In this document: piece after piece, positions 13,614 through 25,390 of the stretch
Position numbering within the stretch: the first letter of the stretch is position 1
How the letters are laid out: every line of letters begins with the position of its first letter
Origin: Solicoccozyma terricola
Lineage: Eukaryota > Basidiomycota > Tremellomycetes > Filobasidiales > Piskurozymaceae
DNA length: 64,000 nucleotides
Reading direction: 5' to 3'
NCBI GenBank assembly: GCA_001600875.1
Contig: BCLD01000022.1
Coordinates: forward strand, 192,364 to 256,363
The notes under the pieces: model-generated
Told to the model about the DNA's origin: nothing
Seen by the model: the letters and a program-made list of their open reading frames with translations, nothing else
Databases searched by the model: none
Translations under genes and position numbers: made by a program

Positions 13614-14066
13614 ATGAACAATACCCCAGAACGATTCCAGTCTTGTCTCGAGGCGAAAGTTGATGGTGACAAAGGTATGTTTGACAAAGTGGCTGCACGT
13701 TGGGTGAGCCATTGACCTTCTATTTGTCCGGTTGACTCACAGCTAGCCAAGTCTTGCCTTGCTTTTTTTGCAAGGAGGAGGGCGTTGAGTGTTTCCATCC
13801 GCCGCCTGGGGGAAGTTTGATACATTGCATGGGCAGGTTTGGACGCATTGACCGTCTTGAAATGCTTGTGAAAGCCTCTTTTAGCTGCCCAGATAGAGAA
13901 AACTCTCCTAGGTGCAATGCGTTCGCAAGTTAGTGGGAAGTCTCTTAAGGATGCAGTGAGTTCAGTTGCGATCTGTCCAGGCTACCAGGGATTCCCTGCC
14001 CATACGTAAGCTGATATATATATTGCGGCTCATGTCAACAGTACAAGCGAGCGAAAAGAGCAGTAA
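13614..14066 (+). CDS. Possible small Cys-cluster protein, multi-exon
   Basis: Not a recognised family. A reading that obeys splice rules starts at ATG 13614 (MNNTPERFQSCLEAKVDGDK), has a GTATGT donor at 13675 and a CAG acceptor at 13742, then encodes QVLPCFFCKEEGVECFHPPP and SLIHCMG. It splices at 13837 to an acceptor at 13887 or 13896, giving SPRCNAF. Two further short exons bring a stop near 14066. The spacing C-x2-C-x6-C-x11-C resembles the first half of a fungal Zn2Cys6 cluster, but the second CxxC is missing or CxxxC depending on the acceptor. More coding pieces may follow: 14148-14182 reads RAYQLEQEQP and 14315-14350 is acidic. Exon structure is uncertain and could be a decayed gene. 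Confidence 0.3.
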
Positions 14067-15253
14067 AAGCAGGTTAGTGCTCTCTGCCATATGTGACCTA
14101 GAGTCGGTAACGGATACCCAAATCTTTGTACCAATGGAGAACAGAGGAGGATCGGGCCTATCAGCTTGAGCAGGAGCAGCCGGTACGTTTCATTTTTTGA
14201 GAAGTGTGCATGCGCTGATCTGCCAAGTTCCATACTCGGAGTAGAGTGGGGTTGATCAATTTGTTAGCATAATCGGAAGCCTCGTTAAGAAAAAGTCTCT
14301 TTAGCAGAGGTCAGTTCTTTCAGAAGAACTCGACGTTGATCAGGATGGGGTACTAATGTCTGTCTTCCAATTCTCAGGAGATTCCAAATCCGTGGTGAGA
14401 GCAGAAGAAAGGGAGGTAGGTTACATAGAACTAATGCCATTATCTTAATGTCTGTGACGATCTCAAGGGTGAGTCAATTTGTGCAGGAGAGGTACCTGAG
14501 TGTGCGAGAGAGCTCATCACTTTGCTCCCTTATCAGCCCCTGGCACCGAAGCCGACAGCTCCATAGTGTCTGGAAAGTCCGAGTCTACACGCGACGACGA
14601 CGTGACTTCAAGCAAGGACGATTGACCTCAAGGGCGACCCCAATGACTTGGATTGATGCATGGAGCAAGGAAGTCTTGAGTGGTTACTGTTTGTTGCAGA
14701 TGAACATGGGATAAGTGTAGCAATGAAGCCATTGATTGTGGCCTTTGATCATAGTTGTCCAGAGTTGAAATAACCCACAAGACCGTCAGGCCGTTATGCA
14801 TTTTTGAAAGATTCATTACGGCCCTGTGGTGGTGTCCCTGGTGCTGATCCCATACAAGACTTGGTGTGGATTCTATTTAGGTGGATTCCTAGGCGTCGAT
14901 GGGGTATGGTTAGTAACCTGGAAGTGAGAGTCTACTTGCAACCCGTCCTCCATCTCTTACATGACTGGCCTAAGCTTAATGTATGAATACACCTAGGATC
15001 GTAGCATCCATATGTAGTCACCTTCCGCATGCACTTGTCCCCCATGGATCTGAACTATCTGACGGTTGACAAGATGACATGGGGGCACATTCCTGGATAA
15101 TCGGGTGATTGTTTGTAAATGCCACGTGACTCTCCTCTCCTATTCAACCGCGCCGTAGATGTCACAGCTTCAACCATACCACATGGATGCAGTGACCACT
15201 CAACGCCCCCACCCCCCACCGCAACCCGCTACATCCTCCTTCTCCTCCCACCC
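14067..15253. other. Intergenic region before COG2, partly unexplained
   Basis: No complete gene could be built. Short open pieces with GT/AG borders at 14100-14190, 14310-14350 and 14385-14415 may be extra exons of the 13614 gene. The last 150 bp are the COG2 promoter with CACGTG at 15123-15128. Confidence 0.35.
15123..15128. promoter_or_regulatory. CACGTG element upstream of COG2
   Basis: CACGTG followed by AC, 126 bp upstream of the preferred COG2 start at 15254. Part of a positional series described in the findings. Confidence 0.35.
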
Positions 15254-18200
15254 ATGTCGACTCCGCCACTCACCACCCGCCGTTGGTCACTCTCCAACCA
15301 CAGCGGCGACGAAAGCTACGACGCCGACGACGCGAGAGAAGGAGCTGATGATCTCTTACCACGTCCATTAGGACATGATCATCCGTTACTATCTTCCACA
15401 CTCTCCGAGAACGGGCTTGAAGGATCGATCGACGCCGACGCGGAAGAAGGCTATGAACAAACATGGTCGACTGATAAATTCCTCATCTCGAGACTGCCAC
15501 ATCCTCCAACTACCATTCTCCTTGACCTTCGAACTTACCAATCGACATTGAAGCATGAATTAAGCGAGTTGATCAATGAGGATTACGAGGAGTTTATAGG
15601 GATGGGGATGGGATTGAGAGGGGAAGGTGGTAGATTGGATTTTGTTAAAGAGGGTGTGGAGGAGTTGGGAGAGGATGTGAAGGTGAGTTTTGACGTTGTT
15701 GTTGGAGATTGGAAAACGGATGGGAGCCTTGGGAAAAGGGAGAGCGGTTTGGGTCAGCTCGCGACCCTCAGGAGCATCTCCGCTATAAAATATCGTTGGA
15801 GAGAAAGATCTGGACTTGTTGGATCATCGAAATGATCTATCATTCTAGGACTGTCAATATATGGAACATTTGGTTCGATATAATGATAGACTCCGAATAT
15901 GTTGACGGAGGAGTTGGAATCAAGGATCATGACGGTTTCACAATCAGAAGTGCCGATATTCTCTCTCGTTTGGATGTTACCACGGCGATTCGGAGGATTG
16001 TGATGCAAGGCAGCATGGATTTATATGATCTTCGACAATTTAGGGAGAATCTGCAGCGCCCAACAGACTAGATTTGAATTCCTTCTCAATGCCACCCATC
16101 CCCTGTTCGGCTAAACTGATGAATATTATCCCCCTGTTCCACCAGGAAATTAAAACCCTTCTAACTACATCCCACGCGACATTATCTTCACTCCTCTCTA
16201 CGAGGACCGAATTGAGAGAGGAAAAACGGGTTGTGGAGTTGTTGATCCATTTAGATGAGAGTCTGGGTAGGGTTGAGGGACTGTTGGGATTAAGAACGGG
16301 AGGTGGAAGAGACGTAGAGCGGGCGACGAGAGATGGGAAGGTCGGGGAAGCAGAAACGGTGGATGCGGAGAATGATGATGAGAACAGAGATGATACCGGC
16401 AAGAATCATTCGATGGAAATCTCGATTCATTCACCAACAACGACCATTCAACCACCTTCGACGACGGATTCGAAACTGATCGCTCGAATAGCAAACGAAT
16501 ATATTCAATTGACGTACTTAGTAGATCAAGCGAGAGGAGAAGGTTGCGAGTATGTTGATGAGATTGAGACGGTGAGTTGGTTCAAGACTACTAAGGGATG
16601 AACTGAAAAGCTGACAAGTTTCCTTATGCGATAGAGGATGAAATCGATTCGACTCTCCTTACATACATCTCTATCCACGTTGTTCCTTGAGACATTACGA
16701 GCACTCCAAGCTCAACATAATACCTCGGGTGGACCTACTCTCGCGATCGGACAGAAAGAGGAACAACGTCAACGTCTTGCTGATTGTTTGAGGGTATATG
16801 ATTTGGTAGAGGGATGGAGAGATGCTGAAGATGTTGTCAGGAGTCTTGTAAGAGAGAGCATTGCGCAGGTGAGATTTGTTAACTTTCCTTTCTTGGTTGT
16901 TTGGTTGACTGACGACGTGCGTCTGCCCCCCCGCTGCAGATCATCACCCTTCAATCCTTAACTATCCCACCAGAACCTCGAGTTCCAGCAACTCCATTTC
17001 CTCTCAATGCAAAGACTCCAAGCGGACAAAATGAGAATCCATTTTCACCCGGATTAGTGGCTCCAGTAACGCCAGTGACTGCTCAGCCGAACGTGTTCGA
17101 AACGACATTGTCGACCGCGTCCACCGATGTCACGCAATTTCCCAGCGAGAAGAGTGATTACCTGGACGAGACTGATAATCCCCTGGCGGCTCTGTACAAC
17201 CGACTGTTATCATTCGTTGCAACGCAATATCTCGACCTGCTAGAAATCGCTGATAAGTTGAAATCACATCGACCGAGGGTGGGCGCTGAGAGCGACATAG
17301 ATCAAGGCGAGAGATTCGAATTCCTTGCGAACGTCTTGTGGACGGAGATAGCAGAAAGAATTGGAGCGGAGATTGGGAGTGTGGTGTTCGCGGCTGGTCG
17401 GGTCGGTGAACTGCACAAGGTGAGAATGTGTCGATGAGCGTAGTCCCCAGGTCATAAAACTCATACTCCATGCACCGACTCTCGCAGAACTACACAACAA
17501 CACACCTCTTCCTTGATGCTCTGGAATCACTTGCACCCTCCATCCATTCCGTTTTAGCCATGCGACAACACGAATCGTACGCGACTTTCGAGCGCAGATG
17601 GCAGCTACCGGTTTATTTCCAACTGCGATGGAAGGAGATCGTGGGGAACCTTGAGGAAGGGTTGATGTTGTCCGCCGGGGGTCTGGGTTCAGATAACGGT
17701 TGGTGTTTCATGTGTTTCACCCAGATATAGCAACTTACACCTCGGGATCCTCGTCACAGGTAAAGACGGTTTCTTAATGCCTCAAAGCGTAGCCATCGTT
17801 GAAGCCGTCAAGGCATGCTGGGCACCCAAGGTATACATTCCAGAGCTGTCCAATCGTTTCTGGCGCATGACCTTGCAGATTATGAGTCGATATCAGTCAT
17901 GGCTTGAGAAGTCTGTTCCTGCTCTATACGAGGGACACGCTCTGGTGAATCTTGGTATGGCTGGTCCCCCCGAAGGTGCTCCTGTCCTGACGCTACCCTT
18001 TCCCACCTAGTCCGCACCGCAGGCCGCATCTTCTGGCCGCAATTCAATGACTCTGAGTCGCTCAAATACTCCCGTACAAGGCAGCCCAGCTTTGGTATCC
18101 ACGGGTGACCCAACCACTGACCCAGCAGCTGCTGCCGCGGAAGATAATATGCTGCGAGTATCAACTGTTATCGTGAATGATGTTACCAGGTTGAGGCGCG

Positions 18201-19011
18201 AGCTGCGGGCCCTGTGGGATGAGCAGATCAAGCGGACTATCATGAACGGCGTGGATGAAAGAGGGGAAGTGGAGCTGGAAGGTGAGTTCCGCAATACTTG
18301 CAAGTATGGGCAGTATCCGACGTATTCTTGGATCGCTGCCAGGCGCCATGCGAATAGCTCTAGACTCGCTAGAAATGATGGCACGCGCTCCCACAAAACA
18401 AATCCTCTCCATCCTCACTCGACGTTGCACGGAAGTCCTCAAGTTGGTCAGGTCAGTCGCGTCGCAATTTCGTGCGGCGCCACCGAAGAACAAGACGGAT
18501 GCCATCGTTCCAAGCCATTTTGTCCCCAATATCCTTCGCCCACTGAAGGACTACTTCAAGCGTGGAGGTCTTGGCGAATCGCTCAAGGAGCACAATCGCG
18601 AGCAGTGGACGAGGATTGTGCTTGAGGAGGTGGTGTCGAGGTGAGTGTGAAGCCGGCAAGGTCAGTGATTGAGACATACTTACACTGACCATCTTCGACA
18701 GCTACACCAACATCCTCATCACGGTCCGCAAAACCGAGGACCTCGTGCGACGTGTTCGCAAGGGCAAAAAATCTACCTTTTCACTTTTTGGATCCTCCAA
18801 CGACCAGTCTTTGACCGCTGAAGAAGAGGACGAGCGCTTCAAGAAGCAGATGCTGGTAGACGTCGAGGCGTTGGGCAAGGACGCTGAGGCTCTGGGTGTG
18901 ACGGTGGACGCGAAAGGACAGGAAGGCGTCCCAGGCTGGGTGGGGCTGAAGGATGTGATTACTAGGGATGGTGGGTATCCTGTTGAAGCTGTGCTGGATT
19001 TCTGCTTCTGA
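15254..19011 (+). CDS. COG2: Conserved oligomeric Golgi complex subunit 2 (COG2)
   Basis: Subunit of the COG tethering complex, which captures retrograde vesicles at the Golgi and keeps glycosylation enzymes in place. The N-terminal exon has WSTDKFLISRLPHP, LKHELSELINEDYEEF and DFVKEGVEELGEDVK, the conserved start of COG2. A second block at about 16198-16300 reads REEKRVVELLIHLDESL then GRVEGLLGL, also a COG2 hallmark. The C-terminal half contains FLANVLWTEIAERIGAEIG, HQ/RRWQLPVYFQLRWKEIV-type sequence near 17600-17640 and ends VEAVLDFCF with a stop at 19009-19011. Start 15254 (MSTPPLTTRRW) is preferred over 15119 because the extra upstream residues are low-complexity and overlap the CACGTG site. 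About ten exons. It converges with the carrier gene that ends at 19406. Confidence 0.9.
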
Positions 19012-19405
19012 CCAACGCTTGCTGCCTGGCCGCAGTCATTGAGAATCCGGTAAACTAGCGCTAGAGCGGCACTTTACCCTAGTCGCATACGCACAACCCT
19101 CAGGTGGGAGTGTATGACCTCCAACAAGTCTTCCTGACATCATCATATCGCCTTAGTCCCTTGTCTCGTAAGTTTCTTGTTTGCTGGCGCTTCAAGAGAT
19201 GGCAGAGGCTAGTAGATTGGTGTGCCTAGTCCCTCTAAGACGAGGGTACTCAGGAGGCCGTCCTTGTACAGGCTTGCCCTGAAATGCAGATCGCTTGATC
19301 ATGATGTTCTGATTAATTGTAAAATGCACATAAATGACCTTCCCATGAAGTATTGGACTGGCTACGTGACCTTCCATGCCGTGTTTGCGCTTCCCAATCA
19401 ATTTA
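19012..19405. other. Convergent intergenic region
   Basis: Shared 3' flank of COG2 and the PIN-like carrier. No gene, repeat or structured RNA recognised. Confidence 0.6.
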
Positions 19406-22176
19406 CTATAGACGCCCGAATAACAAACCTAGTACGACCTGTCGATGCCCACTAATCAGTGACTAAGCTTCAAGCCGAACGACAGGAGACTCACGTAGAG
19501 TAACGTCAATGGGGGAGTGAGCACTGCATACGACCAGGTGATGGTCTTGGAAATGAGTCGCTCAAACGCATCACCAGAAGCTGCTTGCGTGATCTGAGCA
19601 AGTGTCAGTGCCGGAGGAGACGAGACAAGGAGGGTGGCAGCGAGCTGTTGGAGGGTAGCTAATGATTAGCCTATACACGACAAAAAAAGAGAAACCTCCA
19701 ATTGCTCACGATGAAGACTGGATCGTCAGCAGCCTTGAAGCAGTCTCTAACTGCGATCCATGCCAAGAAAGGCAATAGCAAAGCAGGTACTATGATCATC
19801 CTGCTCAGTACTGCCACGAACACCGCTCGGTTCTCTCCTGGATGAGAGTTGGAGGCCTGTGGATTTGCGAGTGCCCTGAATTTACGCTCGAAGAATGAGG
19901 TCTTGGTTCTTGCCGTTGACGGCGTGGAAGCTGTAGATTCTTCTTGTGGTGGCTGGGGGACGGGAGGAGAGTAGAAGAATGCGCCGAGAACAACCAATGT
20001 CATGGGGACTATACGGCTCATAAGCGTATACGTATATGCAGCTCATGCAAGTTTCGACTCACTTGAACATTGCCCAGCGCTTTTGATCGCCGCGGTCAAC
20101 GGCTTCGTCTTGGCCAGCAACGCCTGGAGGTCTGGGAAGAGCGCGATGAATACACTGGCCAGTGACGCGTACATCGGTACGGTCATAAACTGGTTGACCG
20201 TATGAAGAACCTGCTTTGTTCGGAACTTGAGTTTGCGAAGGAAGGAGGCAAGGCGGGAGTGTGGAGGAGCGTGAAGTTGACGGCGACGATGAATGTTTTC
20301 GGGTAGTCTTCGCTCTCCCTGTCAAGAGTCAACAACTCCTTTGAGCGACCTGTCTATTACCATCAGAATCCATGACCCAGTACTCACCCACTCCTCATCC
20401 GAACTCTCCTCGGAATCCTCCTCCTGTTCCTCCTCCTCATTCTGGACGCTCAACTCCAGCTCCGTCTTAGGAGCCTCCGGTAGACCCCAGAACTCCCTCC
20501 CGCTCTCCGTCCTTGTTGGAGGACGCCTAGTTCTAGCCGTGCTACGAGTGCTGACTGAGCTTGGCCTTCGCGTCGTAACAATGCCCGAAGAACCTTTCCT
20601 TTGTGACATACCATCACTTTGAACTGAAGTTGCCATGACCGCCACCGCATTCGTCCCGTTCAACCTCGGATGAAGCGAATGCGCACTACCAGCTGTTGTC
20701 CATTGAATAGAAGGTCCAGCGCTGATCGTACTCGTTCTAGAAGCGGCTGATTCTCTCCGTTTTCGTCTTTCATCTGCCCGTTCCTCTATCCGCATTTCTC
20801 CTTGACTGGAGAAGAAAGGATCCGTCTCCATCGCAGCGTGTGTAGGAAGTGCTTCTGGAGATAATACATCCAACCCCTCTCGTTCATGGGTGAGAACATT
20901 CTCCGATGCTTCCGCAGAGACTGTGGGCACTTCATCATCATCAGCTTCAGAAAGTAGTCTCACACCGTAAGACCACCGTAGCTGGAGGGTCAATAAATCA
21001 GACACACAACTTCAAATGTGTTCTACGCATGCTTCGACTGACCATCATGCCCAAAGTGGAGTACACGACTAGATAAGTCAACGCTCGACCGAGCATTTGA
21101 TCTCGAGTGTCGTCGTTTCCCCATTTCAATCCGGGTACCTCAACGACAAGCGACTGAATGTAGACGGTGACGGTGATTCAACAGGGGAGATCAAGTAAGT
21201 GATCCTTTCTTTGCACTCACGCCAATGAGAGCGATAGGTAGGGAATTGCTGTTCATCACCCCAAAAAAGTAAAGATAAAAATAAAAATCTAATCAGATAA
21301 ATGAATCACAACAGCCACATTTCATTTGATATCCAACCGACCTATTTTGAAACATAGCAGCTGCCATAGCAAACGCTCTTTTACACACAAATCACAGAAA
21401 ACACTATATCAACTTTCCTGTTGCTTTCCACGTTTGGGTTTAAGAAGAAAAGACACAAGACTCACCTTTGACTTTTACTTAACCGGAAAACCTTGCTCAG
21501 AAAGAAAGCTACACCTCCTGATACGGCTGATACGATCACGAATCTGATTGAGAAAGTGGATATTGTTAGGCACGGTATGTTTGGTTAGAGTGATACAAGT
21601 TCTTTCTCGAAATTGAGTTGCTCGTGAATATGCAATAATGCAGCAACCCGCGTCGATGTGTCTTTGGTTTCGACGACAAAGTTCAGTTGAAACCAATCCA
21701 ATACAGATAACACCATGGATGTTTATCTGTACGTCATGATATCTACCAAACGAACGAACACTCCAACCCAGAGACTCTTTTCAACCTAATTTGATTCTCT
21801 TACATTCCGGCTTCCCATCCAGCCCCACATCACCAAAAATGCACTCACCCAATAGGTATAATCCACATCTCCTTCAATTTCTCCCTCGTCAAACTGAATG
21901 CAATCTTACTTGTCATCAAACAAGGTGTCAATAACGTCACTTGAACGACGTTTATTTTACGTTGAGTTTGTTTGTCGATTATATCTAGACGAGCTAGGAT
22001 GTAGCCTGCCATGCATAGGAGGAAGACTTCCATAATTGACTGGTTTGGGGTTGGATGTTGTATTGGGTGGATAGGAGGTGGTGAGATGGTAAGAGTGTGT
22101 AGACATGTGTGAGGAATGAAGGCGAATGACGTTGATAATGGCCACTCACCTCAAACACAGTCCAAAGGAGTGTCAT
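19406..22176 (-). CDS. PIN-like / auxin efflux carrier family membrane transporter
   Basis: Fungal member of the auxin-efflux-carrier (Mem_trans) superfamily, related to yeast YBR287W/ECM3-type proteins, probably in the ER or another internal membrane; substrate unknown. The N-terminal bundle includes MEVFLLCMAGYILARLDIID and VQVTLLTPCLMTSKIAFSL. The conserved MNSNSLPIALIG lies near 21250-21215. A long central hydrophilic loop (20320-21000) is Ser/Glu/Asp-rich and disordered, and separates the two five-helix halves. The second half contains FMTVPMYASLASVFIALFP and LSRMIIVPALLLPFLAWIAV, then ATLLVSSPPALTLAQIT. The start is ATG 22176 (MTLLWTVFE, then an intron). The last intron (19439-19494) ends in CAG, after which a short exon encodes VVLGLLFGRL and the stop at 19406-19408. 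Without that splice the reading ends at a nearby in-frame stop. Confidence 0.82.
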
Positions 22177-22765
22177 AACTGCATTGCCAGTCGAAGTGGA
22201 GCCAGGCCATCACAAAGTCAAGAAAGTCACATCAGCATACGCTTCAATCTTTTGAAAGACAATCATACCATCTAACCATCTCCACTGATCACTATCGATT
22301 CCAAACCACAATCTTCGTCCGTCTCTATGCATCCGATCCTTTCCCACTCACCAGGAACACTCCCTCCCCCACTCCCATCCTCGTTCAAAAGCGACTCCAT
22401 ATCGTCTCAGACCGCCTGTGGTAGATTCCCTGGTAGCTTGTGCTGAGGAGCAGACCTGGGGTGGTTGGAGTGGATGCCTGCACGGTAACTGCGGTGTGCT
22501 GTAGCTGCCTCCCGTGGTCAAGACGACCTTATCAGTTGGGACTGGGATGGGACTGGATGGTTGGAGTCGATGAGCATCCGAATTGACTATATTCGTAACA
22601 GTCACGTGACAGAGATCGCAGCATCGTCATCTCGATCGTGTAGGAGTTGTGTATGCAGGGTATCGAATGTCCTGCTCATATTCTTATATATTGTATTTCC
22701 TCCCAATCATGCTACAAATCCAACAGCCAACGGAACAGCCAACAGCCAAGACCCACCACACTTCC
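22177..22765. other. Intergenic region with CACGTGAC site
   Basis: Promoter side of the PIN-like gene and 3' side of the next minus-strand gene. It contains GTCACGTGAC at 22601-22610. The repeated AACAGCCAA pattern near 22728-22750 is short. No gene seen. Confidence 0.5.
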
Positions 22766-24964
22766 CTAATCCTCAACACCCAAACCCGCCAACCCACTCG
22801 TACTAACCGCAACCGCTCTCTGGGCCAATACCCTCTGCATGCTCATCTCGAACGGACTCAGACCAGGGATATACGAAGCCTGCGTACCACCTCCACGCAC
22901 GCCTGATAATCGACCATACATCTGCTTCTCTTGACGGATACTGAGGACCAGAGACGCATGGGCCTTTACGATCGGTAATTCCGGCCAGGGGACTACGAGA
23001 TTCACTTCGTCCGATGTCACATCAGACACACCTTTACGTGGTCGTCGTTGTCGTTGAGATTCATTCAGGAATCGAGAAACGAGATGAGATTGATCCCACT
23101 TGTAACGAAGGGCGTTTGGAGTTGGAGTAGAGACTCCTGGTCGTCCAGTAGACCCGGAACCGGCGCTAGATCCCACCGAGCCATGTATCGAAGGAGGTCG
23201 TCCTCCTCCTACGAATCCATCACCCCGGTGCCCATTACCAGTCGAATTCGCTAATTGCGCTTGAGCACTTAATCGCCCAGATGCAGAATCACCAGAGTTC
23301 AAGTTGATTCCCGAAGCGGAAGTCCTCGCTTCACCAGGTAGATCTCGAATAGATGAAAACGACGCCTTTCTTAGACTAAGTTCGGCGTTTATACCGGATC
23401 CAGAACGAGATGACGTAGATCTCGTAATCCCAGTACCACGTGGACGATTGGGTAAGAGACCGACAGAATCACCTTCACCCTCTCCCTCCTCAGCTACATC
23501 GTTTCCAATCCACACTGCCTTTGCTGGTTCGATATTGACCACCGGCGGAGCTCCACCCCTCAAGCTCGACACCCTCGACCGTGCGTGCGTCGGTGAATTC
23601 AAGGGATGAGGTGGAGCTCGTAATGACTGCAGTGACCTCAGTGACGTGTGTGAAGTCCTCGTTCGAAGATGACGCGATCCATCAGTCTGTTGTATCGACG
23701 CCGTGGATTCTCGACGATTAGATCGCTTGTTCTCCGATGGAGTTGACTGTACAACAGGAGCGGAGTGTGGGGTTTCCGGTAGTTCAGTGGTGATGAATTC
23801 TGACCGTTCGGCTTTTAACAGGGAGGGTTCAGGTAGTACTCCTGAATCACTTTTTGGCGATGCATAGTCAACTGACTCGCGATTTTGCTGGGATTGCGCG
23901 GCTTGAGAGGATGTTGAGACATCTTCAGCACCTGTCGCCATGGCGTCATCAGATGATGGGGCCACCGGCTCCTCCCTGCTCGCTTCAACATCGAAGCCGA
24001 TGGTGGGCACACGATGCAGCCCCTCACTCGAATCCTTTCCATGAATCACAGCAGTATCAAAACCGATCTGAGATTGCTTGGATCCCTGCCTTGACATCGC
24101 TTGACCTCCTGGAAATCCGGTCTGGGATGTGTTCTTTTCCATACCTGTCCCACCAGTTGTAGTAGTTGATCGAGTAGCAGTCATACCACCAGCTTGACCG
24201 TCCACACCTTTCCCCTTTTCTTTCGCCTTGTTTCCAGTCTTGCGTCCAATCTGAAGCTCAAGCCCACCATCATGCTCCTCATTAGGAGATAACGCGGACA
24301 GAACCTGATTATTCGTAACAGCAATTTCCGCAACATCTAATTCTCCAGACTCGTCTCCGGATTCCCATTCCTCGTCGGGAGCCTCGGTGGTGGGACGAGC
24401 TGGTTCGGTGTGGGCTCGATGTAGGGAAGTATCGGAACGAGATCGTTGAGTGCCAGACGTTGGCAGGACGGTAGATGACGAAGAACGCTTGGACTTCGTT
24501 AATCACCATTATCAGTATCGTGTGAAACCTGGCAACGGAAGAGGCAACAGACAGCTCACCTCTGTACGACTGCTACCCTTCCGTCTTGATTTCCCTCCAG
24601 CTCCATTTCTGGACCCATCTTCACTCCCACTCTTACTGCCTTGTCTGTCCAGGTAAGGAGCAGCTGTCATACCCTGCAAAGCCGCCAGCGCATTATCCCT
24701 TCTCGGGCCACCACCATGTGAGTTCGTGCGTTGGAGCGTGTGACCACTGTCTTTTTCTCTATCTGTGGATGGTAAGTGGGTAGTTGATGCGTGAGAACGA
24801 GTCCGGTGAAGACCGTGACCGTGTCCATGACCGTGAGAGGTAGAGGAGGTCCGGCGTTTGGGTGCTTTATGGTGGTGTACAGTGTGCGCTACATGATGAT
24901 GTACATTGTGAAGCTGGGGAGGAGGATGATTGGAGGTCAGGGTCGTAGCGGATGACATGGACAT
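22766..24964 (-). CDS. Ser/Thr-rich disordered protein, possibly Tco89-like TORC1 subunit
   Basis: Two exons are clear: 24964 to about 24560, then from about 24500 to the stop at 22766-22768. The protein is about 700 residues and almost wholly low-complexity. It has a His-rich N-terminus with basic repeats of the kind LHRTRSHAS and LQRTNSHGG, an acidic patch DEEWESGDESGELD, many Ser/Arg/Thr runs, and one ordered-looking C-terminal segment (LRYKWDQSHLVSRFLNES and IRQEKQMYGRLSGV). The basic RT/RS repeats followed by an acidic W-containing patch recall fungal Tco89, a TORC1 subunit, but I cannot align it and the assignment is weak. The many SP/TP/RxxS sites would suit a phosphoprotein. The gene itself is well supported; the function is not. 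Confidence 0.6.
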
Positions 24965-25390
24965 GTTTGGGATATGGAGTAATTTGAGTGTCTCTGTTCT
25001 CCGTGTAAATGCAAGCTAACGTGTCCAGAGAACTCGGGAGAGCTATACCGATGATCCCAACATGCTGTTGGCAGACCTCCCTGAAGGATGTGCTTGATAA
25101 TCGATCCAAGGATAGACGATGTCGTTGATGATGACCCTCTCTGGCTGAGACCCGGTCCACTCGAACCGAACCGAGATGGTGATTAGTCACGTGACAGGTA
25201 AACCTGGTGGTCCGTGTGCTACATTTAGGGTAACCCTACATGTACAGTACAGGGGGTAGATGCTAGTGATGATGATGCTGATGACTCTGATAATGCTGTG
25301 CAGGTTCTCCTGTTCGTCTACTTCGTCTACCGTTGTCAGAGCAACTCTGACTGATTCGTGATCGTTCGTAGAAATGTCGTTATGGAAGGA
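24965..25390. other. Intergenic region with CACGTGAC site
   Basis: Upstream of the Ser-rich gene and downstream of SEN1. It contains AGTCACGTGACAG at 25185-25197 and a (GATGAT)-rich patch near 25266-25290. No gene. Confidence 0.5.
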
